From assembly GCF_900142605.1 (NCBI RefSeq), contig NZ_FRBL01000013.1, forward strand, positions 1-64,000: a stretch of DNA of 64,000 nt, given 5' to 3'. The notes below the pieces were generated by a model, which was not told the origin of the DNA, ran no database searches, and saw only the letters and a program-made list of their open reading frames with translations. The translations under genes were made by a program, and so were the position numbers. Of this stretch, positions 33,871-42,652 are shown piece after piece (position 1 is the stretch's first letter; each line of letters opens with the position of its first letter). This DNA is from Chitinophaga jiangningensis (GTDB lineage: Bacteria; Bacteroidota; Bacteroidia; Chitinophagales; Chitinophagaceae).

Positions 33871-34575
33871 CTAAATATTATTGTTGTTAAAGTAAGTTAT
33901 AGCTGTTTGCACCATACTGTTGGCGTCAACGTCGGTGCTCATAATAATTTTGTTGTTGGTAGCTTCTTTCAGGGCAGCGGCGGTAGTGGTACCGATGGCA
34001 AAGCATACGGTATCCGCGGGAATGCTGTTGGCTGAAAAGTAGCTGTTTACAGCGCTGGGGCTGAAGAAAAAGATGCCGTTGTAGTGGCCGGTAACTTTTT
34101 CGGGCATGGGATCATTGCGGTAAATCACGAATTCATTCACACGAATACCGGCGCTGGTTAAGGCTTCCGGCAGTTCTTTGCGGTGGATGTTGCCGCAAAA
34201 GAAATTCACTGCTTTGATATTCCCACGTTGGATGATGGCTTGCGCCAGTTCGATACCATAAGGGGCTGCGGCGATAATTGGCGACTGGGGAAATGCCTGC
34301 TCCGCGGCTGTTCTGGTGTTTCCTGAGATACAGCAGATGCTGTTGGAGATGATCGCTGTACCTGTCATTTCTTTGAGGATATTCACCGCATGTGCGCTGG
34401 TAAATACCATGGGGGTATTTTCGCTGAACACGTGCTGGTGTAATTCCGGAACAGGAATCGGCGATATCTGAATGAATTCTTTTACCTGTATATCAATACC
34501 ATAGCCGGCTGCATCAGCGATGAGTGATGCAGGGATTGGTCTGGTGCATAATATGCGGTAAGGATCATTTGGCAT
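33871..34575 (-). CDS. hemD: Uroporphyrinogen-III synthase
   Basis: 234 residues. It closes hydroxymethylbilane to uroporphyrinogen III with inversion of ring D. HemD is poorly conserved; the call rests on length, two Rossmann-like halves, the IFFFSPSAVNSYFSAN segment near 172 (the family F-x-SP-SAV-x-S motif), the FAIGTTTAAALKEA segment near 201, and its place between hemC and hemE. It overlaps hemC by 11 bp, so the two are probably translationally coupled. Confidence 0.9.
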   Translation of the reverse strand: MPNDPYRILCTRPIPASLIADAAGYGIDIQVKEFIQISPIPVPELHQHVFSENTPMVFTSAHAVNILKEMTGTAIISNSICCISGNTRTAAEQAFPQSPIIAAAPYGIELAQAIIQRGNIKAVNFFCGNIHRKELPEALTSAGIRVNEFVIYRNDPMPEKVTGHYNGIFFFSPSAVNSYFSANSIPADTVCFAIGTTTAAALKEATNNKIIMSTDVDANSMVQTAITYFNNNNI

Positions 34576-35485
34576 TTCTTATCTGTGCTACAATTTCGGC
34601 GCCTCCTTTGGCCAGGATTTCTTCAGCTGCATCTTTGCCTATGCCGGCGGCGTTACCAACGGCGGACTGGCGGGATGTGCTGTAGAAGCTGGTTCCATCG
34701 GGACTGCAAATTTCGCCTTCGAAGAAAACGGTATCGTTTTGTATATAAGCGTAGGCACTGATAGGGGTAGTACAACCGCCCATGAGTGTACGTAAAAATT
34801 CTCTTTCTATTTGTGTGGAGAGAGCGGTGTGCGCGTGATTAAAAGGGGCGCATGCTTTCAGGCAAAATTCATCATCTTCCCGGCAAACGGCTACCACGGC
34901 GCCTTGTGCAGGAGCGGGCAGCATCCAGTCGAGCTCAATGGAAGTAGCAGGACGTACGTTGATGCGTTCCAGTCCGGCGGCGGCGAAGATAGCGCCATCC
35001 CAGTTTTCGGCGGCCAGTTTCTGCAGGCGTGTGTTTACATTTCCGCGCAGGTTATGCAGCTGATGATGTGGGAATTTGCGTAACCACTGCGCTTTGCGGC
35101 GCACGCTGCTGGTAGCGATGTTGGCGATATAATCCGGCTGATTCAGAAAATCAGTATTGGTTTTATACACCAGCAGGTCCTTTACAGGTCCTCTTTCGAG
35201 GATGGCAGCGGTAACGATAGTTTGTGGTAATTGTGTGGGTACATCTTTGAAAGAGTGTACGGCAATGTCGATGCGGCCACTGAGGAGCGCGATGTCGAGG
35301 CTTTTTGTGAAGATGCCCTGTACACCAATTTCGTACAGGGGTGTAACCAGGTCAATATCGCCTTCACTCTTAATGGGCACCAGCTCAGTTCTGTATCCCT
35401 GTGCGGTCAGCAGATCATTTACCTGGTGCGCCTGCCATAGTGCCAGCTGGCTTTCTCTTGTGCCTATCCTGATAACTTTATCCAT
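34565..35485 (-). CDS. hemC: Hydroxymethylbilane synthase (porphobilinogen deaminase)
   Basis: 306 residues from the ATG at 35485 (MDKVIRIGTRESQLALWQ). A start 13 codons upstream overlaps the hemA stop and lacks conservation. The enzyme joins four porphobilinogens. The dipyrromethane cofactor is attached to the Cys in LMGGCTTPISAY near 241; the substrate-binding segment is LRGNVNTRLQKL near 144, and FKDVPTQLP near 82 is also typical. It lies 4 bp after hemA. Confidence 0.97.
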   Translation of the reverse strand: MDKVIRIGTRESQLALWQAHQVNDLLTAQGYRTELVPIKSEGDIDLVTPLYEIGVQGIFTKSLDIALLSGRIDIAVHSFKDVPTQLPQTIVTAAILERGPVKDLLVYKTNTDFLNQPDYIANIATSSVRRKAQWLRKFPHHQLHNLRGNVNTRLQKLAAENWDGAIFAAAGLERINVRPATSIELDWMLPAPAQGAVVAVCREDDEFCLKACAPFNHAHTALSTQIEREFLRTLMGGCTTPISAYAYIQNDTVFFEGEICSPDGTSFYSTSRQSAVGNAAGIGKDAAEEILAKGGAEIVAQIRNAK

Positions 35486-35489
35486 TGTG

Positions 35490-36743
35490 TTATTCCTGGT
35501 TAACTCCTGTCTCGAAAATATCATTGATCATGGAGATGTAAAGGTCGCTTTTGTCGGTTTCCTTGCGCACTTTACCTGCCATGAGGTTGATCATTTTTTG
35601 AATGATGCGGCCTGATACCTGTTCAATATCTTCCAGGTTATAGGCTGCACCGTTTTTTTGCTGCTGGATTTCGCGCATATGTATTTCATGCAGTTTTTCT
35701 TTTACTGCTTTGAGTACAACGGCGTGCTTACGCATTTTGTACCAGTAGAGAAACTCTTCCATGTGCTCACCGATGATGGCGATGGCTTTAGGTACTTCAC
35801 TCAGCCTGTTTTGCAGGGTTTCGTCCTGTACCTTGGAAAGTTCATCTACGTTTACGAGTGAGATATGCTCCAGTTCAGCTACAGCCGGGTCTACGTTAAA
35901 AGGTATAGAGAGATCTATGACCAGCTTTGGCGTAGTGTTTTGTAAATGCTCAGCCAGCAGGGTGGGATGCGGGGCATTGGAGGCCACCAGAATCACATCT
36001 GCGTCATGGATCACCGGCAGCATATTTTCGTATGGTGCGTATTTGAGTCCGTGTTGACTGGCAAATTCTTCGGCTACAAGGAGGGTGCGATTGATGAGTG
36101 TCACTTCTTTCACACCGAGGTAGTCGATCATATTTTTGGTAGTGTTGCGGCCTATTTTACCTACACCCAGCAATACGATCTTTTTATCCCTGATATCAGG
36201 TACCATGCGTTCCAGCATGCGTACGGTTGCAAAGGCAACGGATACGGTGCCAGCGCTGAGGCCTGTTTCTGTTTTTATGAGTTTGGAAACCTGCAACACA
36301 CTGTTCACTAATCTTTCGAGAAAGCTACCCAGTGCTTTTTCATTCTTTGCAAATTTCGCTGCATTCTTGATCTGTCCGATGATTTCATAGTCACCAAGGA
36401 TCTGGCTATCCAGTCCTGTTCCTACCTGGTACAGATGTTTGATCGCTTCTTCACCGGATTTGGTATAAGCCATTTCCAGGAGTTGATCTCTGTCGCCGTT
36501 GGTTTGTGAACACAGCAAGTCTATGAATTGCCCCGGGCTTGCGGCAAATCCGTATATTTCTGTTCTATTACAAGTGGAGAGTACAAAGAGATCGTCTAAT
36601 TGCACAGTCCTGGCATGCTCCAGGAGTTGTTGGTACTGGGCCGGATTGATGGCGTATAATCCCCTGATAGCAGCGTCTGTTTTCTTATAGTTGATCCCAA
36701 CGATATGAAAATTTGCTATTTCTTTTGAATGACTGACCTGCAT
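35490..36743 (-). CDS. hemA: Glutamyl-tRNA reductase
   Basis: 417 residues from the ATG at 36743. It reduces glutamyl-tRNA(Glu) to glutamate 1-semialdehyde with NADPH, the committed and usually regulated step. The catalytic Cys is in LSTCNRTEIYG near 58; the NADPH domain has VLLGVGKIGRNTTKNM near 186; a C-terminal helical dimerisation domain follows. An upstream ATG at 36794 would lie before the predicted transcription start (box at 36767-36774), so the shorter start was taken. First gene of the hemACDEFBL operon. Confidence 0.96.
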   Translation of the reverse strand: MQVSHSKEIANFHIVGINYKKTDAAIRGLYAINPAQYQQLLEHARTVQLDDLFVLSTCNRTEIYGFAASPGQFIDLLCSQTNGDRDQLLEMAYTKSGEEAIKHLYQVGTGLDSQILGDYEIIGQIKNAAKFAKNEKALGSFLERLVNSVLQVSKLIKTETGLSAGTVSVAFATVRMLERMVPDIRDKKIVLLGVGKIGRNTTKNMIDYLGVKEVTLINRTLLVAEEFASQHGLKYAPYENMLPVIHDADVILVASNAPHPTLLAEHLQNTTPKLVIDLSIPFNVDPAVAELEHISLVNVDELSKVQDETLQNRLSEVPKAIAIIGEHMEEFLYWYKMRKHAVVLKAVKEKLHEIHMREIQQQKNGAAYNLEDIEQVSGRIIQKMINLMAGKVRKETDKSDLYISMINDIFETGVNQE

Positions 36744-36766
36744 GTTCGTGTATAAGCTTCCGGCTG

Positions 36767-36774
36767 CAAAAATA
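36767..36774 (-). promoter_or_regulatory. -7 box of the hemACDEFBL operon
   Basis: CAAAAATA on the plus strand reads TATTTTTG on the minus strand. Transcription would start about 20 bases before the hemA ATG at 36743, which supports that start. Confidence 0.55.
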
Positions 36775-37022
36775 CTGGCATACGCTGCAAACAATTGGTT
36801 TAGGCTGTCATTAGTGTGTCATTTCTACTACTGGTAATCAATACGATGAAAAAATGATTTTTATCAGGTTTTGCTCAGGCGCCATATGCCAGTGTGTTAG
36901 GTAATGCGTGGCTTTCGAAATATTTAAAATTCGGTGATATAATCATTACAAACAGATGACATTACCGCATCCTATCAGTTTCATCTATGCAAAGGTCAGT
37001 ACTTTCTATCAAAGTGGCTGGA

Positions 37023-37051
37023 TTGTTTATGCCAGAAACAAGCTAAATTTG
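37023..37051 (+). promoter_or_regulatory. Promoter of hemH
   Basis: TTG at 37023-37025, an 18-base spacer and TAAATTTG at 37044-37051, matching the -33/-7 pattern, 20 bp before the hemH ATG. Confidence 0.6.
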
Positions 37052-37071
37052 CCGCAATCTTAAAGAATAGC

Positions 37072-38106
37072 ATGGTCAATAAATCTGAAGTAGGAATAGT
37101 TTTGATGAATCTGGGATCGCCGGATTCAACGGCAGTACCTGATGTGAAGAGGTATTTGATGGAGTTCCTGATGGACAAGCGTGTGATCGATTATCCCTGG
37201 TTGTTCCGCAAACTGCTGGTGGGCGGGGTGATTGTACCCAACCGCGCGCCTAAGTCGGCCGAAGCTTATCAGTCCATCTGGTGGGAAGAAGGTTCGCCTT
37301 TGATTGTGCTTACCAGGCAGTTGCAGAAGGCGGTACAAAACGATATGCAGATTCCGGTGGAGATTATGATGCGTTACGGCAATCCTTCTCCTGAAGCGGC
37401 TTACGACAAACTGCTGGCCGATAATCCATCGCTGAAAGAAGTGATATTGCTGCCTTTATATCCGCATTATGCGATGTCGTCCTATGAAACGGCGGCCGAA
37501 TATGCCAAAGAGATCTATCGTAAGAAGAAATATAAATTCAAGCTGAGCGTAATTCCTCCTTATTACGATGAACCTGATTACATCAATGCGGTGGCGGAAA
37601 GTATGCGTCCTTATCTCCAGGAGGACTATGACTACGTGCTGTTCAGCTACCATGGTGTGCCTGTAAGGCATATCCACAAGGGGGATATCACCGGTAAGCA
37701 TTGCCTGAAAGTGAGCGATTGTTGCCATGTAAAATCACCTGCCCATGAGTTTTGCTACCGGCACCAGGTTACCATTACCTCCGAGCTGGTGGCTGAAAAA
37801 TTGGGTTTGCCTAAAGAGAAGTGGGGAATGTCTTTTCAATCGCGCCTCGGCCGGGAAGAATGGTTACAGCCATATACGGCGGCACGGTTCGAAGAGCTGC
37901 CTAAGGAAGGTAAGAAAAAGCTGCTGGTAGTGTGTCCGGCCTTTGTGTCTGACTGCCTGGAAACCCTGGAAGAGATTGCCGTTGAAGGGAAGCATTCTTT
38001 CATGAGCAGTGGTGGTGATAGTTTCAAAATGATTCCATGCCTGAACGTACATCCGCTGTGGGTAAATGCTATTGTAAAGTATTGCACACAGCTGATTGAA
38101 AAATAA
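37072..38106 (+). CDS. hemH: Ferrochelatase
   Basis: 344 residues. It inserts Fe(II) into protoporphyrin IX. The N-terminus GIVLMNLGSPDSTAVPDVKRYL is typical, the metal-binding His lies in LFSYHGVPVRHIHKGD near 193, and the conserved Glu is in SDCLETLEEIAVEG near 300. A Cys-rich insertion (HCLKVSDCCHVKSPAHEFC, about 205-223) follows the catalytic His; E. coli HemH lacks it and it might bind metal or an Fe-S cluster, which is inference. It diverges from hemA and is 15 bp before hemG. Confidence 0.95.
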   Translation: MVNKSEVGIVLMNLGSPDSTAVPDVKRYLMEFLMDKRVIDYPWLFRKLLVGGVIVPNRAPKSAEAYQSIWWEEGSPLIVLTRQLQKAVQNDMQIPVEIMMRYGNPSPEAAYDKLLADNPSLKEVILLPLYPHYAMSSYETAAEYAKEIYRKKKYKFKLSVIPPYYDEPDYINAVAESMRPYLQEDYDYVLFSYHGVPVRHIHKGDITGKHCLKVSDCCHVKSPAHEFCYRHQVTITSELVAEKLGLPKEKWGMSFQSRLGREEWLQPYTAARFEELPKEGKKKLLVVCPAFVSDCLETLEEIAVEGKHSFMSSGGDSFKMIPCLNVHPLWVNAIVKYCTQLIEK

Positions 38107-38121
38107 ATAATTCCGATCCTC

Positions 38122-39468
38122 ATGCCACAGCAACCCGTATTAATTGTTGGCGCCGGTATTTCCGGGCTGAGTATTGCCTATGAACTGCAAAAGCTACAGG
38201 TGCCGTATGTGATTATGGAAGCATCGGACCGTAGCGGTGGTGTACTGAAATCGCTACACATTGATGGATTTGAGCTGGATGCGGGTCCTAACTCCATTGC
38301 TGCTTCTCCGGAAATGCTGCATTACCTGGAGGAGCTGGGTTTGGGTGATAAAATACTGGTGGCTTCCGCGGCCAGCAAAAACAGGTTTTTAGTAAGGAAT
38401 AAGCAGTTACATGCCGTATCTCCCCATCCTTTTAAAATCATTGGTTCAAAATATTTAAGCGGTGCGAGCAAATGGAAGCTGTTTACCGAGCGTTTCCGCA
38501 AATCAGCGCCGGTAAAGGAGGAGGAGAGTGTGAGCGAGTTTATTGGCCGGCGTTTCAACACAGAAATTGCCGAGTATGTGTTTGATCCGGTGCTTTCCGG
38601 TATTTACGCCGGTAATCCGGATAAGCTGAGTATTGCGGAAGTATTGCCTATGCTGCCTAAATGGGAACGTACCTATGGCAGCATCACCAAGGGTTTGATG
38701 AAAGAGAAGGGTGCGCTCGGAGGCAGGAAAATAGTGAGTTTGTCCGGAGGCAATGCCATGCTCACCAGTGCGTTGGCTGCCCGTTTAGTCGTTCCCGTAC
38801 GACTCAATTGTGCCGTGAGCAGTATTACATCTGCCGAAGGCAAATACCACATAACTTTTATAGAAAATGGCCAGCAGGCACAGATGGAGGCTTCACAAGT
38901 GATACTCACTACGCCTTCCTATACCACAGCAGCCATGCTGCAAGGGCTGGATGCCAGCCTGGCAGCTCGTTTACTACAACTGGAATATCCGGAAATGGGG
39001 GTGCTGCATGTAGGGTATAATGCCGCGGCGGTGGCCCATCCGGTGGATGGCTTTGGCTTTCTGGTGCCCAATGCAGAACGTTTACATTTCCTGGGCGCTA
39101 TCTGTAACGCCGCTATATTCCCTACCAAGGCGCCACAAGGTAAGTTGCTGCTGACTGTATTTACCGGCGGTGCGCGACTACAACATCTCCTGCGTGATAC
39201 CAGCCATGCTGTGTTACAGCAAAATATCCTGGCTGAACTCAGTACCATACTGGGTATAAGCGAGGCGCCGGTAATGCAGCATTTCGAGGTATGGAAGCAT
39301 GCAATTCCCCAGCTGAATGTGGGCCATGCCGGGCTTCGGGAGTTGGTGAAGCAATTCGAGGCTGCACATGCGGGAATTCATATTGCAGGTAATTATCTCC
39401 ATGGGGTAGCCGTACCTGCGCTGGTGCAATATGCGGCCACGCTGGCGACTACTATTGCAAAAAATTAA
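38122..39468 (+). CDS. hemG: Protoporphyrinogen oxidase (HemY/PPOX type)
   Basis: 448 residues. This FAD enzyme oxidises protoporphyrinogen IX to protoporphyrin IX with O2. The dinucleotide-binding motif is VLIVGAGISGLSIAYELQ (about 6-23), followed by ELDAGPNSIAASPEML near 53. The C-terminal HIAGNYLHGVAVPALVQ is the usual FAD-binding end. In the operon it lies 15 bp after hemH and before the transhydrogenase genes. The gene name hemG is used here for the PPOX-type oxidase, not for the flavodoxin-like E. coli HemG. Confidence 0.94.
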   Translation: MPQQPVLIVGAGISGLSIAYELQKLQVPYVIMEASDRSGGVLKSLHIDGFELDAGPNSIAASPEMLHYLEELGLGDKILVASAASKNRFLVRNKQLHAVSPHPFKIIGSKYLSGASKWKLFTERFRKSAPVKEEESVSEFIGRRFNTEIAEYVFDPVLSGIYAGNPDKLSIAEVLPMLPKWERTYGSITKGLMKEKGALGGRKIVSLSGGNAMLTSALAARLVVPVRLNCAVSSITSAEGKYHITFIENGQQAQMEASQVILTTPSYTTAAMLQGLDASLAARLLQLEYPEMGVLHVGYNAAAVAHPVDGFGFLVPNAERLHFLGAICNAAIFPTKAPQGKLLLTVFTGGARLQHLLRDTSHAVLQQNILAELSTILGISEAPVMQHFEVWKHAIPQLNVGHAGLRELVKQFEAAHAGIHIAGNYLHGVAVPALVQYAATLATTIAKN

Positions 39469-39530
39469 TCATAGAAAATTTATTGAGTTGTAGCTTTTTT
39501 TCTTTAAATTTCCTTATAAACTTCCACCAG

Positions 39531-40661
39531 ATGATTGTAGGAATTTTAAAAGAAAAAAACAGGGAAACCCGTGTGTCACTAGTCCCCGAAATAGTGAAAC
39601 AATTGCAGCAGATGTCGGTAACCGTGTGGGTGGAGCAAGGTGCAGGCGACAAAGCGTTTTACAGTGACGAACTTTATATAGCTGCGGGTGCCCAGGTTAC
39701 AACCTTATCGCAGATTCTTGAGCAGGCAGATATGATCTGCTGCGTAAATCCTCCAGATGAGGAAACGCTGGCCGGTATCAAGGCTGGCAGGATACTGGCA
39801 GGCACTTTACAACCTCTCTACAATTTACCGGCTGTGGAACAATGGGCCGCAAAAAACATCACTACATTTAGTCTGGATGCCATTCCCCGTACTACACGTG
39901 CGCAGAGCATGGATGTGCTGAGTTCGCAGGCGAATATTGCCGGCTACAAAGCTGTTTTGCTGGCTGCGTATACCTATAGCCGTTATTTTCCGATGTTTAT
40001 GACCGCTGCCGGCAGTATTGCACCTGCGAAGGTGTTGGTGCTGGGCGCCGGGGTAGCGGGTTTACAGGCTATTGCTACAGCTCGCAGGCTGGGAGCGGTG
40101 GTGGAAGTATTTGATACCCGCCCGGCGGTGAAGGAGGAAGTGATGAGTTTGGGAGCCAAGTTTGTGGAAGTGGACGGTGCTGCGGATGCCTCTGCGGCTG
40201 GTGGATATGCTGTGGAGCAGTCGGCCGACTATCAGCAGAAGCAGCAACAGCGTATAGGCGAAAGTATTGCAAAGGCAGATATTGTGATTTCAACGGCACA
40301 GATACCCGGCAAGCGTGCGCCGATCCTGGTGACGAATAGCATGTTGGATAACATGCGTGCAGGCGCGGTAATCATCGATCTGGCAGCGGCCACCGGCGGA
40401 AATACAGCGGTAACAAAGAACAATGAAACCGTTAGTTATAAAGGCGTAACGATTATTGGCAATTCTAACCTGGCAGCGGATATGCCATCGGATGCCAGTA
40501 AGTTATACGCCAAAAATCTCTTTAATTTCCTGAAGTTGATATTGACAAAGGAGGGTGCTGTGTCGCTCAATTTTGAGGATGATATTGTGGCAGGTGCTTG
40601 TATAACTTATGAGGGGGAGATAAAAAACCAGCGGGTGAAAAGTTTCCTGCAGCCTGCATAA
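39531..40661 (+). CDS. pntA: NAD(P) transhydrogenase subunit alpha, NAD-binding part (PntAA)
   Basis: 376 residues from the ATG at 39531. This is domain I, the NAD(H)-binding cytoplasmic part of the proton-pumping transhydrogenase. It opens with MIVGILKEKNRETRVSLVP and has the Rossmann motif VLVLGAGVAGLQAIATARRLGA near 166, followed by VEVFDTRPAVKEEV. It ends before the membrane part, which is a separate gene (40722), so this organism has the three-gene form. An upstream in-frame ATG at 39483 adds a non-conserved tail and was rejected. Confidence 0.94.
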   Translation: MIVGILKEKNRETRVSLVPEIVKQLQQMSVTVWVEQGAGDKAFYSDELYIAAGAQVTTLSQILEQADMICCVNPPDEETLAGIKAGRILAGTLQPLYNLPAVEQWAAKNITTFSLDAIPRTTRAQSMDVLSSQANIAGYKAVLLAAYTYSRYFPMFMTAAGSIAPAKVLVLGAGVAGLQAIATARRLGAVVEVFDTRPAVKEEVMSLGAKFVEVDGAADASAAGGYAVEQSADYQQKQQQRIGESIAKADIVISTAQIPGKRAPILVTNSMLDNMRAGAVIIDLAAATGGNTAVTKNNETVSYKGVTIIGNSNLAADMPSDASKLYAKNLFNFLKLILTKEGAVSLNFEDDIVAGACITYEGEIKNQRVKSFLQPA

Positions 40662-40721
40662 GCAGCCGTTAACCTATTTTCCTGTATTATAATTCCACCG
40701 GAACAACTAAAAACAACAGCC

Positions 40722-41039
40722 ATGGAGCAGCTATCCGTATTCATTCAGCAGCATATAGAGATGATATATGTTGTGATCCTGTCTATTTTTCTGGGTATAG
40801 AAGTGATTTCACGCGTGCCTTCTGTATTGCATACGCCGCTGATGAGTGGGGCAAATGCCATACACGGGGTGGTGATAATCGGAGCTATCATTGTGATGGG
40901 AAAGGCGGAAGCGGGCAATTACCTGGCGTTGGTGCTGGGTTTCCTGGCGGTGATACTGGGCACGGTGAATGTGGTGGGAGGCTTTGTGGTCACGGACCGT
41001 ATGCTGGAGATGTTTAAAAACAAGAAGGAAAAAAAATAA
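40722..41039 (+). CDS. NAD(P) transhydrogenase alpha membrane part (PntAB)
   Basis: 105 residues with three or four membrane helices, corresponding to the C-terminal membrane domain of PntA. The segment EVISRVPSVLHTPLMSGANAIHGVVIIGA is the family hallmark. It lies 60 bp after the NAD-binding subunit gene and 12 bp before pntB, so the three chains are encoded together and assemble in the inner membrane. Confidence 0.93.
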   Translation: MEQLSVFIQQHIEMIYVVILSIFLGIEVISRVPSVLHTPLMSGANAIHGVVIIGAIIVMGKAEAGNYLALVLGFLAVILGTVNVVGGFVVTDRMLEMFKNKKEKK

Positions 41040-41051
41040 AACCTATACCAT

Positions 41052-42605
41052 ATGTCCAGCATTCTTTCAATAATCTATCTGATCGGCTCTGTTACATTTA
41101 TATTGGGGTTAAAGATGTTGAGTAAACCGGATACTGCCCGTAAAGGTAATCTGGTAGCGGCTGCAGGGATGGCGCTGGCGATTGTTGGCACCATCTTTTT
41201 GTATGAGTCGGAAGGTGCGAAACTGCATAATTACGGTTGGATTTTCGCGGGGTTGCTTATTGGTACGGTGATAGGTGTGATGGCCGCCAAAAGGGTGAAG
41301 ATGACGGCTATGCCTGAGATGGTAAGCATGTTTAACGGTATGGGTGGTGCCTGTGCCGCGTTGATATCGATCATTGAGTTTGGTCATCTCGCGGGTAACA
41401 GTGGATCGGCGGGCGCTGCGGCCATGATAAAAATCCACCAGGTGGGGGATATGATGGAGCAGCTGGGCACCAGCAGCCGTGAGTTTATGGAGCAGCGGAA
41501 TTTGTTGCAGGAGATGTTTAAGGTGGATTATCGGGGTACCTTGCTGATTATTTTGCTGGGCTTGATCATTGGCGCTGTATCCTTTGCCGGTAGTGTGATT
41601 GCCTGGGGTAAGCTGAATGGACGGGTGAAAGATTTTGCTTTTCCCGCGCAGCATATTGTGAATATGATTGTGCTGGGAGTGATTGTGATACTGGCAGCGG
41701 CGCTGCTGATACATGTGAATGACGTTTATCCGCTATGGGCACATGGTGGGGGCTCAGCCACCGGCTTTAACTTACTTTTTTACGGATTGCTGATCGTATC
41801 GCTGATTTACGGGGTATTGTTTGTGCTGCCGATAGGCGGGGCGGATATGCCGGTGGTGATATCGTTGCTTAACTCCTTTACCGGTGTGGCAGCGGCTTTC
41901 GGTGGCTTCCTGTACAATAATCCGGTGATGCTTACCGGTGGTATACTCGTGGGATCAGCTGGTACTATTCTGACGATATTGATGTGTAAGGCGATGAATC
42001 GTTCGCTGAAAAATGTATTGATTGGTTCATTTGGTGGCAGCAAATCCGGTGCAGTGGCTGGTAAAGAGCAGGGTGCCTATAAGGAAATTTCATTGTCGGA
42101 TGCCGCTGTGGTGCTGGCTTATGCCAACAAGGTGATGATAGTGCCCGGTTATGGTTTGGCGGTGGCGCAGGCGCAGCATGTGTGCCATGAACTGGAGCGG
42201 CTGCTGGAAGAGAAGGGAGTAGAGGTGAAGTATGCGATTCACCCTGTGGCGGGGCGTATGCCGGGGCATATGAATGTGTTGCTGGCAGAAGCAGATGTAT
42301 CGTATGACAAGCTCCTCGAGATGGAGGAGGCCAATGCGGAGTTACCCACTACAGATGCGGTGCTGGTGTTAGGCGCAAATGATGTGGTGAATCCTGCGGC
42401 TAAAACCGATGCTACCAGTCCAATCTATGGCATGCCCATCCTGGAAGTGGAGCATGCAAAAGTGGTGATTGTGAATAAACGGAGTATGAAACCCGGTTAT
42501 GCCGGTATTGAAAACGACCTCTTTTTTCAGCCTAAAACCTCTATGTTGTTTGGCGATGCGAAACAGGTGTTACAGCAGCTGGTAGCGGAAATAAAGCAGG
42601 TTTAA
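41052..42605 (+). CDS. pntB: NAD(P) transhydrogenase subunit beta
   Basis: 517 residues. The N-terminal half has about eight or nine membrane helices (proton channel), the C-terminal half is the NADP(H)-binding domain III with VMIVPGYGLAVAQAQHVCHEL near 370, IHPVAGRMPGHMNVLLAEA near 396 and VLVLGANDVVNPAA near 438. It is about 55 residues longer than E. coli PntB; much of the excess is a soluble loop of about 35 residues after MFNGMGGACAALISIIEFGHL (roughly residues 115-160). The enzyme makes NADPH from NADH using the proton gradient. Confidence 0.95.
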   Translation: MSSILSIIYLIGSVTFILGLKMLSKPDTARKGNLVAAAGMALAIVGTIFLYESEGAKLHNYGWIFAGLLIGTVIGVMAAKRVKMTAMPEMVSMFNGMGGACAALISIIEFGHLAGNSGSAGAAAMIKIHQVGDMMEQLGTSSREFMEQRNLLQEMFKVDYRGTLLIILLGLIIGAVSFAGSVIAWGKLNGRVKDFAFPAQHIVNMIVLGVIVILAAALLIHVNDVYPLWAHGGGSATGFNLLFYGLLIVSLIYGVLFVLPIGGADMPVVISLLNSFTGVAAAFGGFLYNNPVMLTGGILVGSAGTILTILMCKAMNRSLKNVLIGSFGGSKSGAVAGKEQGAYKEISLSDAAVVLAYANKVMIVPGYGLAVAQAQHVCHELERLLEEKGVEVKYAIHPVAGRMPGHMNVLLAEADVSYDKLLEMEEANAELPTTDAVLVLGANDVVNPAAKTDATSPIYGMPILEVEHAKVVIVNKRSMKPGYAGIENDLFFQPKTSMLFGDAKQVLQQLVAEIKQV

Positions 42606-42630
42606 AATGGGGTGACGCAAATGTTTTATT

Positions 42631-42638
42631 TACCTTTG
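42631..42638 (+). promoter_or_regulatory. -7 box of the RNA methyltransferase gene
   Basis: TACCTTTG matches TAnnTTTG and lies 14 bp before the TTG start at 42653, so this gene can be expressed apart from pntB. Confidence 0.6.
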
Positions 42639-42652
42639 CGAAAAACATTTCG

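Larger units (their letters stand above)
36744..37071. other. 328-bp divergent promoter region between hemA and hemH
   Basis: No gene is visible. The left edge holds the hemA -7 box (36767-36774), the right edge the hemH promoter (37023-37051). The middle, about 36800-37010, is AT-rich with no strong palindrome or recognisable riboswitch. It is the only large gap in the haem block and is the place where joint control would act. Confidence 0.65.
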
